Positions 8,054-16,044 of a stretch of DNA of 64,000 nt are shown one piece after another. The notes beneath the pieces were generated by a model. The model was not told where the DNA came from. It searched no databases and worked only from the letters and a program-made list of their open reading frames with translations. The position numbers and the translations under genes are program-made. The DNA comes from Superficieibacter electus (GTDB lineage Bacteria; Pseudomonadota; Gammaproteobacteria; Enterobacterales; Enterobacteriaceae). The stretch is taken from the NCBI RefSeq assembly GCF_002915575.1, contig NZ_PQGD01000026.1:1-64000 (forward strand), in the 5' to 3' direction. The first letter of the stretch is position 1, and the number at the start of each line of letters is the position of its first letter.

Positions 8054-9040
8054 ATGACAACTCAATCCAGCTCAATACAATACGCTTACGCGCTAGACGG
8101 CGAGGGCACCCTCACGCACATTGGCGCTGCCCTGCGCTCACATACTTACACCTGCCCAGGTTGTAAGAGCCCCCTGACCCCGGTAATGGGCGAGTTCAAC
8201 GCTAAGCACTTTCGCCATTCGGAAGAATGCTGTGCCCTTGAAACCTATCTTCACAAGTGCGGCAAAGAAGCATTCTTCTATCGCTACCAACAAGCTCTCA
8301 GCCGTGAAATGCCTATTAGCCTTGAGCTGGAGCGCCGGGTTGCCTGTAATGGTTCTCGTTTAGCCTTGGTTAGAGACGAAGCACGTCAGTGCGTAAAATC
8401 CGTGCCTGCACGCTACAACTTGACTCAATTTTTCGATCAGGCAGAGCTGGAAAAACACGATAAGGTCACAGGGCTGCGACCAGACGTGATGTTGTATGAT
8501 ACGACTGGCGAAAGGCGTTGCTACGTAGAGATTTGTGTCACACACCCCTGCTCTCAAGACAAGATCGAAGCCGGTATCCCGATTCTTGAGTTTAAGGTCC
8601 AATCTGCCTCTGATATTCAGATGTTGCTTACCGGGGCCTACTCGATCAAGGAGAAGATCCTGAGAGTATTCAACTGGCTTCCCCCGTTTCAATCTGTGGA
8701 CACCTGTAGCGGCGTCTGCTCAGTAGGTAACGTGGATATGTCTGTCTGGAGTTTAAGTGGTTCCGGCCGACTCAACGAACAAACGATGCCGCTCGCTGAA
8801 GTGGATTTAACAATCAATTCTGACGTGAACACATGGCCTAGATCGTTAGGGGCCGCTGAGCTGGCTGATAACTTACGAGCTTTTATCCGTCACGCCGATC
8901 CTCATTCACTATTTCCCAACTGCATTATGTGCGAGCAAGCAGGCCGATGGGAGGATGGCTATCTGCAATGTCACAGTAAGGCAAAGATCGTTCCCTACAC
9001 CGAGGCCCGTCAGTGCGCCAATTACAAGGTTAAGGCATGA
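8054..9040 (+). CDS. CoiA-like zinc-ribbon nuclease
   Basis: ATG 8054 is chosen over the longer frame because GGGAGG lies just upstream; this gives 328 aa. The N-terminus has the CoiA-type zinc ribbon CPGCKSPLTPVMGEF then KHFRHSEEC (about residues 33-60). The middle has a likely PD-(D/E)xK nuclease core: RPDVMLYD followed by CYVEICVTH (about 145-170). The C-terminal Cys motifs NCIMCEQAGRW and QCHSKAK may bind a second zinc. CoiA proteins were first known from competence, but homologues are widespread on mobile DNA. The gene overlaps the helicase gene by 4 bp (ATGA), which implies tight co-expression and a joint role, probably in DNA degradation. Confidence 0.72.
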   Translation: MTTQSSSIQYAYALDGEGTLTHIGAALRSHTYTCPGCKSPLTPVMGEFNAKHFRHSEECCALETYLHKCGKEAFFYRYQQALSREMPISLELERRVACNGSRLALVRDEARQCVKSVPARYNLTQFFDQAELEKHDKVTGLRPDVMLYDTTGERRCYVEICVTHPCSQDKIEAGIPILEFKVQSASDIQMLLTGAYSIKEKILRVFNWLPPFQSVDTCSGVCSVGNVDMSVWSLSGSGRLNEQTMPLAEVDLTINSDVNTWPRSLGAAELADNLRAFIRHADPHSLFPNCIMCEQAGRWEDGYLQCHSKAKIVPYTEARQCANYKVKA

Positions 9041-11076
9041 CCAAAAGACTGACTTGGGAGCAGAAAAGTATTGTCAGCCATGACACCGGACATGCGTTGG
9101 TAAAAGCCGTACCTGGTAGCGGGAAAACAACCACACTTGTAAAGCGCGTTGAGCGGCTGGTCAAGACGGGAACTGATCCTCGCTCCATTCTGATCCTGAT
9201 GTACAACAAGTCGGCGCAGGTGAGCTTCACGGAGAACTTGAAGACGGCACTGATGTCGAGCGTGATTCCAGAAATCCGCACGTTCCACAGCTTGGCCTTA
9301 AAGATTGTTGGTTACGGAGAACGCCAACAGATAATCAAGAAGAAAGACCTCATTACTCCAAGCGACTACCGCTATGAGCAACTGGTAAAGCAAGCCTACC
9401 GCTATGGCTTTGACCATGAGGCGAATTATATTGACCCCAATGAAATTGAAAACTTCGAGCTGTTTATTGCTCGCTGCCGGGCGGCGGCCGTAACTCCTGT
9501 TGATGCTGCCAATGATCCAACGTTCAGCAACATCAAACGGGAGTTTATTCACGCCTATGGCCGCTATTGTGAGCTGCTGGAGGAAAACAGTCTGCGAACC
9601 TTTGATGACTGTTTGATTGAGGCTGTCGCACTGTTGCGTAATGACAGCAGCCTTGGTGCCCACTTCAAGCACATCATTGTTGATGAATATCAGGACGTTA
9701 ACCTGATACAGCATGACATGACCCGCTTGCTATCTAAGTCGGATACGTCGGTTATGGCTGTTGGTGATGTTAACCAGTGTATTTATGAGTGGCGTGGTGC
9801 TCGACCAGACTTTATCGGCGGACTGTTTGAAAGGCACTACCCGAATACGAAGGTGTTTCAACTGTCATGCACGTTCAGATTTGGCCATGAGCTTTCCTTG
9901 ATGGCTAACTCGGTAATTCGGCGCAACTCTACAAAGCTGACCAAGCTTTGTGTCAGTCATCCTAGCACCCCCAAAACAGAGGTCAGATTGCACTTTGATA
10001 ACTGCCTATCCAAGGTGCTATCAAACCTCTCGGTGAGCAGTGGAACACAAGCCATATTGTCCCGCACTAAGGCGAACCTTGCTGAGGCGGAAATTGCTTT
10101 ACGCCTGTGTGGGCTACCTTATCGCTACCTCAATGGTTCAAGCGCATTACACACCCGCACCGAAATCGGGATACTGGTAGTTGGCGTCTTGCTGTCTGTG
10201 TACGGCGATCTGCGGCTACTGGAAAACCATCCCAACAAACAAGCGATTGTTTACGGCTTTCTGAAGGAGGCTGGTTTTAGATGGCAGAAAGGGCAATTCA
10301 AAGCGGCGCTCAGTGGATTGATGGCTCCGCACGCCGACCTATGGTCTGCTCTAGGTCAGTTATTCGAGGGCGCACAATACCAAAAAGATCGGCTGGGCAG
10401 GCTCGCCACTATCTGCCAGAAAGACGGAGAGGAAACGCCTGCTATCGATGTGTTACGACGCCTGAGTATGGAGGGTTTCATTGATAGTGTTGGCTCTGAG
10501 GGTGTAACTCGCACTGGATCGAACGACCAGCAACGAGGGGTCGTGAGGATCGGGGAGCTACTTGACTCCAGTAAGATCGATTCCCGCACGTTTTTAAACC
10601 TTATCTTGAATCCAGGCGAGGCTGCTACTGACTGCGATCCCTTCATCCTTTCCACACTGCATGGTTCCAAGGGGCTGGAGTGGGATAACGTAATACTGAT
10701 CGGGCTGAATGAGCAGGAATTTCCTGGCGGCAAACCCGATGATGTTTACAGCGTTCGCACATCGATGAACACCCCTCCGGCCGAAGAGGAAATCGAGGAG
10801 GAACGTCGGCTGTTTTATGTCGGTATCACTCGCACAAAACAGCAGCTAAATCTGGTGGTCCCTCTTGATGAAGGGCTTGCGCGGTGGCTCAAAAACCGCT
10901 GGGATAGCACCCCGAAGAAGTCACCGATAGCTACTCGCTTCGTCTATGAGGCTGGCTGGACTGCTTGTGCGGTTACCAGTGATGCGATCTATAACAGCAC
11001 GGTAGAGAAACAGAAGGCTGACTTCAGCAAGTTTCACCAATGGTATCTAAGAGATCTTCAGCGGCTAAAAGTCTAG
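9037..11076 (+). CDS. UvrD/Rep-family superfamily 1 helicase
   Basis: The 679-aa product has all the main SF1 helicase motifs. Walker A is AVPGSGKTTTLVKRV (about residues 27-41), Walker B is VDEYQDVN, motif III is GDVNQCIYEWRGA, motif V includes STLHGSKGLEWDNV, and motif VI is RRLFYVGITRTKQQLNLV. It should unwind DNA 3' to 5' using ATP. It is translationally coupled to the CoiA-like nuclease gene through ATGA. Pairing a UvrD helicase with a nuclease recalls Gabija (GajA/GajB), although the nuclease family differs. I infer anti-phage or anti-plasmid defence. It is clearly different from the other UvrD-like protein at 56577-58361. Confidence 0.85.
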   Translation: MTKRLTWEQKSIVSHDTGHALVKAVPGSGKTTTLVKRVERLVKTGTDPRSILILMYNKSAQVSFTENLKTALMSSVIPEIRTFHSLALKIVGYGERQQIIKKKDLITPSDYRYEQLVKQAYRYGFDHEANYIDPNEIENFELFIARCRAAAVTPVDAANDPTFSNIKREFIHAYGRYCELLEENSLRTFDDCLIEAVALLRNDSSLGAHFKHIIVDEYQDVNLIQHDMTRLLSKSDTSVMAVGDVNQCIYEWRGARPDFIGGLFERHYPNTKVFQLSCTFRFGHELSLMANSVIRRNSTKLTKLCVSHPSTPKTEVRLHFDNCLSKVLSNLSVSSGTQAILSRTKANLAEAEIALRLCGLPYRYLNGSSALHTRTEIGILVVGVLLSVYGDLRLLENHPNKQAIVYGFLKEAGFRWQKGQFKAALSGLMAPHADLWSALGQLFEGAQYQKDRLGRLATICQKDGEETPAIDVLRRLSMEGFIDSVGSEGVTRTGSNDQQRGVVRIGELLDSSKIDSRTFLNLILNPGEAATDCDPFILSTLHGSKGLEWDNVILIGLNEQEFPGGKPDDVYSVRTSMNTPPAEEEIEEERRLFYVGITRTKQQLNLVVPLDEGLARWLKNRWDSTPKKSPIATRFVYEAGWTACAVTSDAIYNSTVEKQKADFSKFHQWYLRDLQRLKV

Positions 11077-11078
11077 GG

Positions 11079-11404
11079 CTACCGATACTTTTCGATTTCA
11101 GACAGGTGCTCGTTATCCAGATCAATTGTGGCTTTTCTTTCAGAAGCGAGCTTCTTCGCTCGCTTTGCATACTGAAGCCCCTTGGCTGGCTGCTCTCCGC
11201 GTAGGATCTGTTCAGCCTGCTTGCTCGTGCTGTGCCCCAGAAAGCGTTCGTACTGCTCGTCAGATACCTCAGTGCCGATCAGTCGTTCGATCCAGCCGCT
11301 TTTCGGCGGGTAACTTACGCCCAGCGCAAGCAACTGCCTTTTCTGTACCCACTATTTCCGGCGCGGCCGGCTTCAATCAAGGCTTTGGTTAGAACTACAG
11401 CCAT
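11079..11404 (-). pseudogene. Frameshifted gene remnant, family not recognised
   Basis: An ATG at 11404 opens a frame reading MAVVLTKALIEAGRAGN, which fails after about 30 codons. The adjoining frame carries on with WVQKRQLLALGVSYPPKSGW and runs to a stop at 11079 (…HLSEIEKYR). Joining the two needs a frame change near 11355. The combined product of about 105 aa begins like small helix-turn-helix or accessory proteins but I cannot name it. It is convergent with the helicase gene and ends 2 bp from it. It seems to be decayed cargo of the element. Confidence 0.5.
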
Positions 11405-11452
11405 TTGGGGACTCTCATACACAAACCTGAACCATGCGGGTCTGATTGGCGG

Positions 11453-11706
11453 TCAAGATAGCAGCGCATCGAAATCAACACTGAACTCTGCTTCTAAGAA
11501 CTCAATCGTGGCTGGTTGGCTATCGAGCGATGCTTCCCGTGTAGACTCCAGTGCGCACTCCAATCGACGCAGCAGAGTAAACGGCAAAATGATCTTGCCG
11601 AAGTCGGTATGCTTGAAATCCCCCCCCACAGGTCTTCCGCGTTCTTCCAAATGAAATCAGCTTGCGAAGCAGCCGAACCTACGAACTCTGCCATCTTGGC
11701 CTCCAA
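11453..11706 (-). pseudogene. Remnant of type I modification gene hsdM (N-terminal domain)
   Basis: One frame reads [13 protein letters not shown] and the next continues with [20 protein letters not shown]. Together they give the highly conserved start of HsdM methyltransferases. The frame breaks at a run of eight G (minus strand) near 11621-11628, where six would keep the frame. The sequence then stops at 11453 after about 85 codons, whereas HsdM has about 500 residues. It is therefore a frameshifted, truncated fragment without methyltransferase motifs. Its presence shows that the element, or its ancestor, once neighboured a type I restriction system. Confidence 0.8.
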
Positions 11707-11834
11707 CCAACTTTTGCACGAAACGGCACATCTTCCAAAAGAGGGTTGTCAACCAAGTTTTGCACAAAACGGACTTTGATCCATTTCTAACTAAAATCTA
11801 CAATCCAACCTCAGATTGCAAATAGCCTATGTTT
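11702..11834. repeat. Right end of the 4.1-kb element with tandem transposase-site-like repeats
   Basis: Read inward on the minus strand, the terminal repeat AGGCTATTTGCAATCTGAGG (from 11828) is followed by CCGTTTTGTGCAAAACTTGG (from 11772) and CCGTTTCGTGCAAAAGTTGG (from 11726). They share a core TTTnnTGCAAAAnTTGGTTG. The target duplication ATGTTT is at 11829-11834. The layout of one terminal and two internal sites suggests cooperative transposase binding. Confidence 0.7.
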
Positions 11835-11984
11835 ATTACAGATGGTATGGTTCGTGTTTTTGTTTATTCGATGGCAACTGTACTCTTTCTGCCGCTTGGC
11901 TTGTTGAAAAGCACGTGGTGGTTTTCACCATTGTTTGCGATAGCTGCTATTGATTACTTAATGTTTCTGCGTCGACAAGGCTAG
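11829..11984 (+). CDS. 51-aa membrane peptide cut off from its ribosome binding site
   Basis: The frame from ATG 11829 to TAG 11984 encodes a peptide beginning MFITDGMVRVFVYSMATVLF, with two hydrophobic stretches and a basic end FLRRQG. Its ATG TTT is the duplicated target of the 4.1-kb element. The original ribosome binding site, AGAGGAAG, now lies at about 7707-7714, just outside the left end. The coding sequence survives intact but should be poorly expressed. With the 44-aa peptide gene at 7538 it probably formed a two-gene unit before insertion. Confidence 0.5.
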   Translation: MFITDGMVRVFVYSMATVLFLPLGLLKSTWWFSPLFAIAAIDYLMFLRRQG

Positions 11985-12041
11985 TTGCTGAACCTCATAC
12001 CTCAGAGCAATCTGTATGTTTTTTACACCACTGGTTAAAAG

Positions 12042-12067
12042 GTCAGGCTACGTTCCTGACGTTTTTT
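12042..12067 (+). terminator. Rho-independent terminator
   Basis: GTCAGG (12042-12047) pairs with CCTGAC (12055-12060), followed by a T-run at 12062-12067. It would end the small membrane peptide unit. Apart from this, 11985-12319 holds no convincing gene. Confidence 0.7.
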
Positions 12068-12319
12068 AAAAAACAGTTTTATGTTTGATGCGTTACTGGT
12101 CTGTCTGGTAACCCAGTGGTACATTACCATTATTAAGGCTGGCTGGCGGTGGTGCATCATGCTTAAACGACCCTCTCTGAGCGTACTTTCCGACAGTCCT
12201 GTGCACCGCACCACTTACCCGGCAGGCCTATGTCTTGGTTATTCTTCGTTGTACCTTTTTCTTCAGCTTTATCCCTGACATGTCTGTCTGAACAGTTCTA
12301 AGCAAACCGGAATGTTGTC

Positions 12320-12661
12320 ATGGCCAAAGTACAAGGGCTCTTTGTTGGATACCGAAAATTCGCTGTTGATCGTGACTGGCTTCGTCAGCAGGAAGAACAA
12401 CGTTATCGGGATCGCCAGCGACAATTTGATGAATGGTCCAGGAAATGGGTCACTGTAACCAGGCTCAAAGAGACTCGTTTATGGACTGACGGAGCCATCA
12501 GGCGATGGTTGGGTGAACCTCAGCAGCAGGGTAAATATAAAGTTTTCCCCGTTGAAGCGGTTTTGGCTGCTGAGAAGTTGAATGAGTTTCGGCTCTGGCT
12601 TAAACCCCGACTGGAAAAGAAACGTGCCCAGCACCACCACTTTTTAATTCCATTTCTGTAA
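12320..12661 (+). CDS. Hypothetical highly charged protein
   Basis: A 113-aa protein beginning MAKVQGLFVGYRKFAVDRDW. The first half is Arg/Gln/Glu-rich and helical (RQQEEQRYRDRQRQFDEWSR). The second has VTRLKETRLWTDGAIRRWLG and KVFPVEAVLAAEKLNEF, a pattern reminiscent of an excisionase-like or MerR-like winged fold (a helix, a short wing around GKYKVFPVEAV). DNA binding is therefore possible but only inferred. It starts 92 bp before another small gene on the same strand. No ribosome binding site stands out beyond GGAATG. Confidence 0.5.
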   Translation: MAKVQGLFVGYRKFAVDRDWLRQQEEQRYRDRQRQFDEWSRKWVTVTRLKETRLWTDGAIRRWLGEPQQQGKYKVFPVEAVLAAEKLNEFRLWLKPRLEKKRAQHHHFLIPFL

Positions 12662-12752
12662 AGTAGAAACAACGGCAGTTCCGGCCGCATTCAAGGCTTC
12701 GGCATCTGGTCAGAAATAAAGCGCCATTTTTCAGTATAAGGGAGGTTAGATA

Positions 12753-12944
12753 GTGGAAGGTATTGAGACACTGAGTTTGCAGCTTGATGAGAATGAAACT
12801 ATGGCCCTTGCTCAATTAGTTAAACGTCTGAGCTGGAGCGATCTTCGTGGCTGTGCTGTGAGTGACGAAGAAGCCTGGGTAATGAAAAGCGCAATTGAAA
12901 AATTACAACAGGCGTTAAGGGAAGAAGGTTATGCGCCTCGATGA
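12753..12944 (+). CDS. Small acidic protein, conserved plasmid type
   Basis: A 63-aa protein using a GTG start at 12753, supported by a strong GGGAGG at about 12740-12745. It reads MEGIETLSLQLDENETMALA onward and contains LVKRLSWSDLRGCAVSDEEA, ending EEGYAPR. It is helical and acidic without a membrane segment. I recall similar short proteins (DUF7706-like) on enterobacterial plasmids but cannot confirm the family from sequence alone. Function is unknown. It is probably co-transcribed with the gene at 12320. Confidence 0.6.
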   Translation: MEGIETLSLQLDENETMALAQLVKRLSWSDLRGCAVSDEEAWVMKSAIEKLQQALREEGYAPR

Positions 12945-12993
12945 GGCTGGCTTCGTTCTTTATTCCGATAACAAATTTGCTTAAGGACTAACT

Positions 12994-13087
12994 ATGAGCC
13001 AGCACTGGTATGAGGTGAAAAGCAATCAGGGAATTGTTCAGGTGATTGTTGGGAGAAGATATTAATGTAATGCGTTTCTGCATTACA
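12994..13087 (+). other. 23-codon reading frame followed by a hairpin
   Basis: ATG 12994, with AAGGA upstream, opens a 23-codon frame beginning MSQHWYEVKSNQGIVQVIVG that stops at 13063-13065. The stop is followed at once by TGTAATGC (13066-13073) and GCATTACA (13080-13087), a perfect 8-bp hairpin. It may be the truncated start of a larger gene or a leader peptide with a terminator. Confidence 0.35.
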
Positions 13088-13184
13088 TCAAGCAGATTAG
13101 CTTTTTCTGGTCAAAATAGACGATGTGATTTTTCTTTAGCCGAAGTCCATCCGCTCCCCACGCAACCGGTAAAGGTTCGCAGGT

Positions 13185-13640
13185 TTAATAAAGATAGGTT
13201 TCGTATCTCCCTAAGGGTGGGATAGGTAAACTCATAATGGCATCTGTGTTTACTATGTAAGTATTCGGGTAAAATTCATCTAATACAGTAAAGTTTAGTT
13301 TCTTACAAAAGCTTAATAAATATGGGTTTTTCACGTCTTCTATTACAACATCGCACCAGGGATTCGATTCACAGCAAAGCTTCAGAAAAGACTTAAACCA
13401 TCCCTTGTTTTGTATTTCTTCCGGAAGCCGTACCACATGTATGGTCAGACAATCTCCATGATAACGATTAGTACTTTGTCTAAGCCCTACAACAATCCCC
13501 TTTTCTTGAATCTGTACACCTGCCTGATGCTCTTTCATGTCGGGCGTATAGTGCCTTGCTCTGTTTAACCAGGCCACCAGCTGCTGAGCCGTACTTGGTG
13601 ATTCTTCAGCTATCCATTTCAGGTACTTGATGCGGTCCAT
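13185..13640 (-). CDS. Hypothetical protein, possible GNAT-like fold
   Basis: A 151-aa protein starting MDRIKYLKWIAEESPSTAQQ. The pattern of VGLRQSTNRY, LTIHVVRLPEEIQNKGWF and NPYLLSFCKKLNFTVLDEFY suggests an acetyltransferase-like (GNAT) fold: a central strand, a loop with KGWFKSFL where the acyl-CoA-binding turn would be, and a late helix-strand pair. The canonical Q/RxxGxG/A motif is not evident, so activity is uncertain. It lies alone between the plus-strand small genes and terF, and the stop is 545 bp downstream of the plus-strand peptide. Function is unknown. Confidence 0.5.
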   Translation of the reverse strand: MDRIKYLKWIAEESPSTAQQLVAWLNRARHYTPDMKEHQAGVQIQEKGIVVGLRQSTNRYHGDCLTIHVVRLPEEIQNKGWFKSFLKLCCESNPWCDVVIEDVKNPYLLSFCKKLNFTVLDEFYPNTYIVNTDAIMSLPIPPLGRYETYLY

Positions 13641-13674
13641 ATGCGCCTCCCTGTACGATTTCCAATGAACAAAG

Positions 13675-13702
13675 GCTCTACAGTATTAAGCTGCTGTAGA
13701 GC
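13675..13702. terminator. Perfect 9-bp inverted repeat after terF
   Basis: GCTCTACAG (13675-13683) pairs with CTGTAGAGC (13694-13702). It lies 29 bp beyond the terF stop. T-runs are weak on both strands, so termination is plausible but not certain. Confidence 0.45.
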
Positions 13703-13730
13703 TCATTCAACCAAGCTCAAACTGTGCGTA

Positions 13731-14972
13731 TTAAAGGATGCCTAACCTTTTTGTTTCATCGATCCACGGTCTGAATTCTTCCAGTAGATTATCATATAAC
13801 TTTTCATCGCTAATCGAACCGAAATCATCCATGGCAAAGAAGTGGGTGTTATCAACCCGGCGGTCAGTAAAGTCATCCAGATTTTTGAGGATACCGTAGC
13901 TTGAACCACCCAGGCCGACAAACTTCCAGAAGATGGGGTAGTTGGCAGAACGCCGGATTGCATCTTTAATCGCCCGGGTCTTGCTGATCCCGCCATCGGT
14001 AATAAATACAACATACACCGGGATTTTCGAGTCCTTAAAGTAGTCGACTATTTCTTCCATCACAGGAGGCTCGTTGTTTGTCCCTCCGAGGCCCGGCAGG
14101 TTCTCCCAGGCTGAACGCTTTCCAGCCCCGCGAATGGACTGAATATATGTGTCCAGGTTGTCCAGTGTGACGTTTGGATACTTCTTATGCTTCTCTCCAA
14201 ATCCCCAGACATCCATTTCACCGTCGTCGTCGAACTGGGCGGCAAGAACGGCGATGCGGTCCAGCACAGACTGAACGTTACCCTTACTGAACTGGCCACT
14301 CATTGAGCCGGATGCGTCAAGTACAAATGCAACCGCTGCCTCAAGGGTGTCCAGTTTATTTTTAGTAAGACTGACCGAGGCTTTTTTAGCGAGGCTTACA
14401 AGGCGCGGAGATCTGGTTTCCAGTTTCTTTTCCAGACTGATACGAGCAGGCTTTGCTGGCTGCGGAGCTGGCTGTGCGACATCAACGCCATAGCTAATGG
14501 CCAGAGGCTCAAGACCACCGTTGAAACCCTGCCCGAGCGCACGAAGCTTCCAGGCGCCATTGTGCCGATATACTTCACCCAGGATAATTGCTTTCTCACT
14601 GCGGCCCTGAGTCTCAGCCTGGAACTCAGCGATTCCTTGAGCCTGCATGCTCAACGAACTGAGCCCACTGATGGTATCTTCACCATCAATGACAACTGTG
14701 ATTGCAATTTTACTGATGTTCGCAGGAACACGATCCAGTGCTATCTCAATGCTGGACTGCTGAGAACCGGTAACGAGCTTTACTGCCCCTTCAGGAGAAG
14801 ACAGATTATTGTAAAAGATAAAGTCAGAATCGCCGCTGACCTTTCCCTGAGCATTAAGCAGGAACAGGCAGGTATCGGGTTCGCCTTTAAAGCCGGATTT
14901 GGTAGGGTACTGAAGATTCAGCCTGATCGCAGATTGCTGAAGTGGTATGTTTTGTCCGGATTGTAGATTCAC
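13731..14972 (-). CDS. terF: Tellurium resistance protein TerF (TerD domain plus VWA domain)
   Basis: A 413-aa protein. Residues 1-165 form a TerD-type calcium-binding domain ([20 protein letters not shown], and [20 protein letters not shown]). After a Lys/Ala-rich linker, residues 210-410 form a von Willebrand A domain with the MIDAS motif DASGSMSG and a later VVFITDGG. Ter proteins act at the inner membrane face in a metal-sensing stress complex that confers tellurite, colicin and phage resistance. terF is separated from terE by a terminator and a 430-bp gap with its own palindrome, so it probably has its own promoter. The length matches TerF of known HI2-type plasmids. Confidence 0.95.
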
Positions 14973-15066
14973 ATTAACTCTCCTGATTTTTGATTATTTT
15001 AAAGCGCAGCGTTTATATAGGTTCCCCTGGCTTAGTTCAGGACGCTGGATTTCTGGTGAGGCGTAT

Positions 15067-15085
15067 ATATGGTGTGACACCATAT
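15067..15085. promoter_or_regulatory. Palindrome upstream of terF, candidate operator
   Basis: ATATGGTG (15067-15074), TGA, CACCATAT (15078-15085) is a perfect 8-bp inverted repeat with a 3-bp centre. It lies about 95 bp before the terF ATG in the 430-bp gap between terE and terF. A regulator site is likely, identity unknown. Confidence 0.45.
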
Positions 15086-15358
15086 TTCATCACGTTGAAG
15101 TTTCTATACCTGTTGAATTGGAATTTCCATTGGTCGGGTATTTTATCTTCCAGAACCCGTGCCTTCATAAGTCGCAAACGTAACATATATCAGAGGGGCA
15201 TGCTGTTGATATAAGGCACGGAATACAGGCTTTAACCAGCAACCAGAGAAAAATCCGTTTCCTGCCTTTAAAAGGCTCACGTCAGAATTAACATCTCTCT
15301 GCTTTCTGAGATTCCCGAACCCTTTCTGCCCCCCCCCTCCTGATAGCGGATCGCAACC

Positions 15359-15383
15359 AAAAAAAACCCCGGCATTGCCGGGG
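15359..15383 (-). terminator. Terminator of the terZABCDE operon
   Basis: CCCCGGCA and TTGCCGGGG form a strong stem at 15367-15383, with a run of A (T on the minus strand) at 15359-15366. It lies 18 bp past the terE stop, so it separates terF from the main operon. Confidence 0.9.
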
Positions 15384-15400
15384 TATGATTCAGCGTTATT

Positions 15401-15976
15401 TTAGATGTTAACGCCGTGCTGGGAGGCAAGAGCCGCCAGGCCACCGGCAAAGCCCTGACCGACAGCTTTAAACTTCCACTCAGCGCCATGACGATACAGT
15501 TCACCGAAGACCATAGCGGTTTCGGTTGAGGCATCTTCAGACAGATCGAAACGGGCAATTTCCGTGCCGTTGTCGTTGTTGTAAACGCGCATGAAGCTGT
15601 TGCTCACCATGCCGAAGTTTTGTTTACGCGCTTCTGCATCATAGATGGTAACGGCAAACACCAGTTTTTTGATATCTGCTGAGACTTTGGTCAGATCGAT
15701 TTTGACCTGCTCATCGTCGCCGTCGCCTTCACCGGTACGGTTGTCGCCCTGGTGCTCTACCGCGCCATCAGGGCTGGTTTTGTTATTGAAGAAAATGAAA
15801 TGCGCATCTGACAACACTTTACCGTCTTCGCCTACTGCGAACACGGAAGCGTCCAGGTCAAAACCCTGACCATCGGTTACACGGGCATCCCAGCCTAGGC
15901 CAACCATAGCAACATTCATGGTTGGTGCTTCTTTGGTCAGAGATACATTGCCGCCTTTTACGAGAGAAACTGCCAT
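15401..15976 (-). CDS. terE: Tellurium resistance protein TerE (TerD family)
   Basis: A 191-aa single TerD-domain protein, started at ATG 15976 because AGGAG precedes it and the product [18 protein letters not shown] aligns with its paralogues. The calcium-site motifs are present: [32 protein letters not shown] and [14 protein letters not shown]. The end [17 protein letters not shown] is the family signature. TerE and TerD bind Ca2+ and assemble with TerB and TerC at the membrane. The gap to terD is 68 bp and holds a copy of the 11-mer AAAGTTACTTT. Confidence 0.95.
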   Translation of the reverse strand: MAVSLVKGGNVSLTKEAPTMNVAMVGLGWDARVTDGQGFDLDASVFAVGEDGKVLSDAHFIFFNNKTSPDGAVEHQGDNRTGEGDGDDEQVKIDLTKVSADIKKLVFAVTIYDAEARKQNFGMVSNSFMRVYNNDNGTEIARFDLSEDASTETAMVFGELYRHGAEWKFKAVGQGFAGGLAALASQHGVNI

Positions 15977-16029
15977 TTTTAGCTCCTGCAAACAGTTGAA
16001 TGAGGGCTGCATTAACAGCCCCGGGTAGA

Positions 16030-16040
16030 AAAGTTACTTT
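16030..16040. repeat. AAAGTWACTTT motif copy 1
   Basis: AAAGTTACTTT in the terD-terE gap. One of 11 exact copies in the window (see findings). Confidence 0.75.
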
Positions 16041-16044
16041 TTGA

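Larger units (their letters stand above)
7725..11828. mobile_element. 4.1-kb inverted-repeat element carrying a nuclease-helicase pair, no transposase
   Basis: The 25-bp ends at 7725-7749 and 11804-11828 are inverted copies (23 of 25 match). Direct copies of ATGTTT flank them exactly (7719-7724 and 11829-11834). Because the base before each end also matches, the duplication could be 4-6 bp. The cargo is a CoiA-like gene, a UvrD-like helicase gene and two degraded reading frames. No transposase or integrase is present, so it must have moved with enzymes supplied elsewhere, or has lost its own. It inserted just after the start codon of a small membrane peptide gene. Confidence 0.8.

Noticed and set aside
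12081-12278. Plus-strand frame of 65 codons after the terminator
   Set aside because: No ribosome binding site and an odd aromatic/Tyr-rich composition; probably chance.
14562-14966. Plus-strand frame of 134 codons inside terF
   Set aside because: Antisense shadow of the TerD domain; similar shadows occur in all terD-family genes here.
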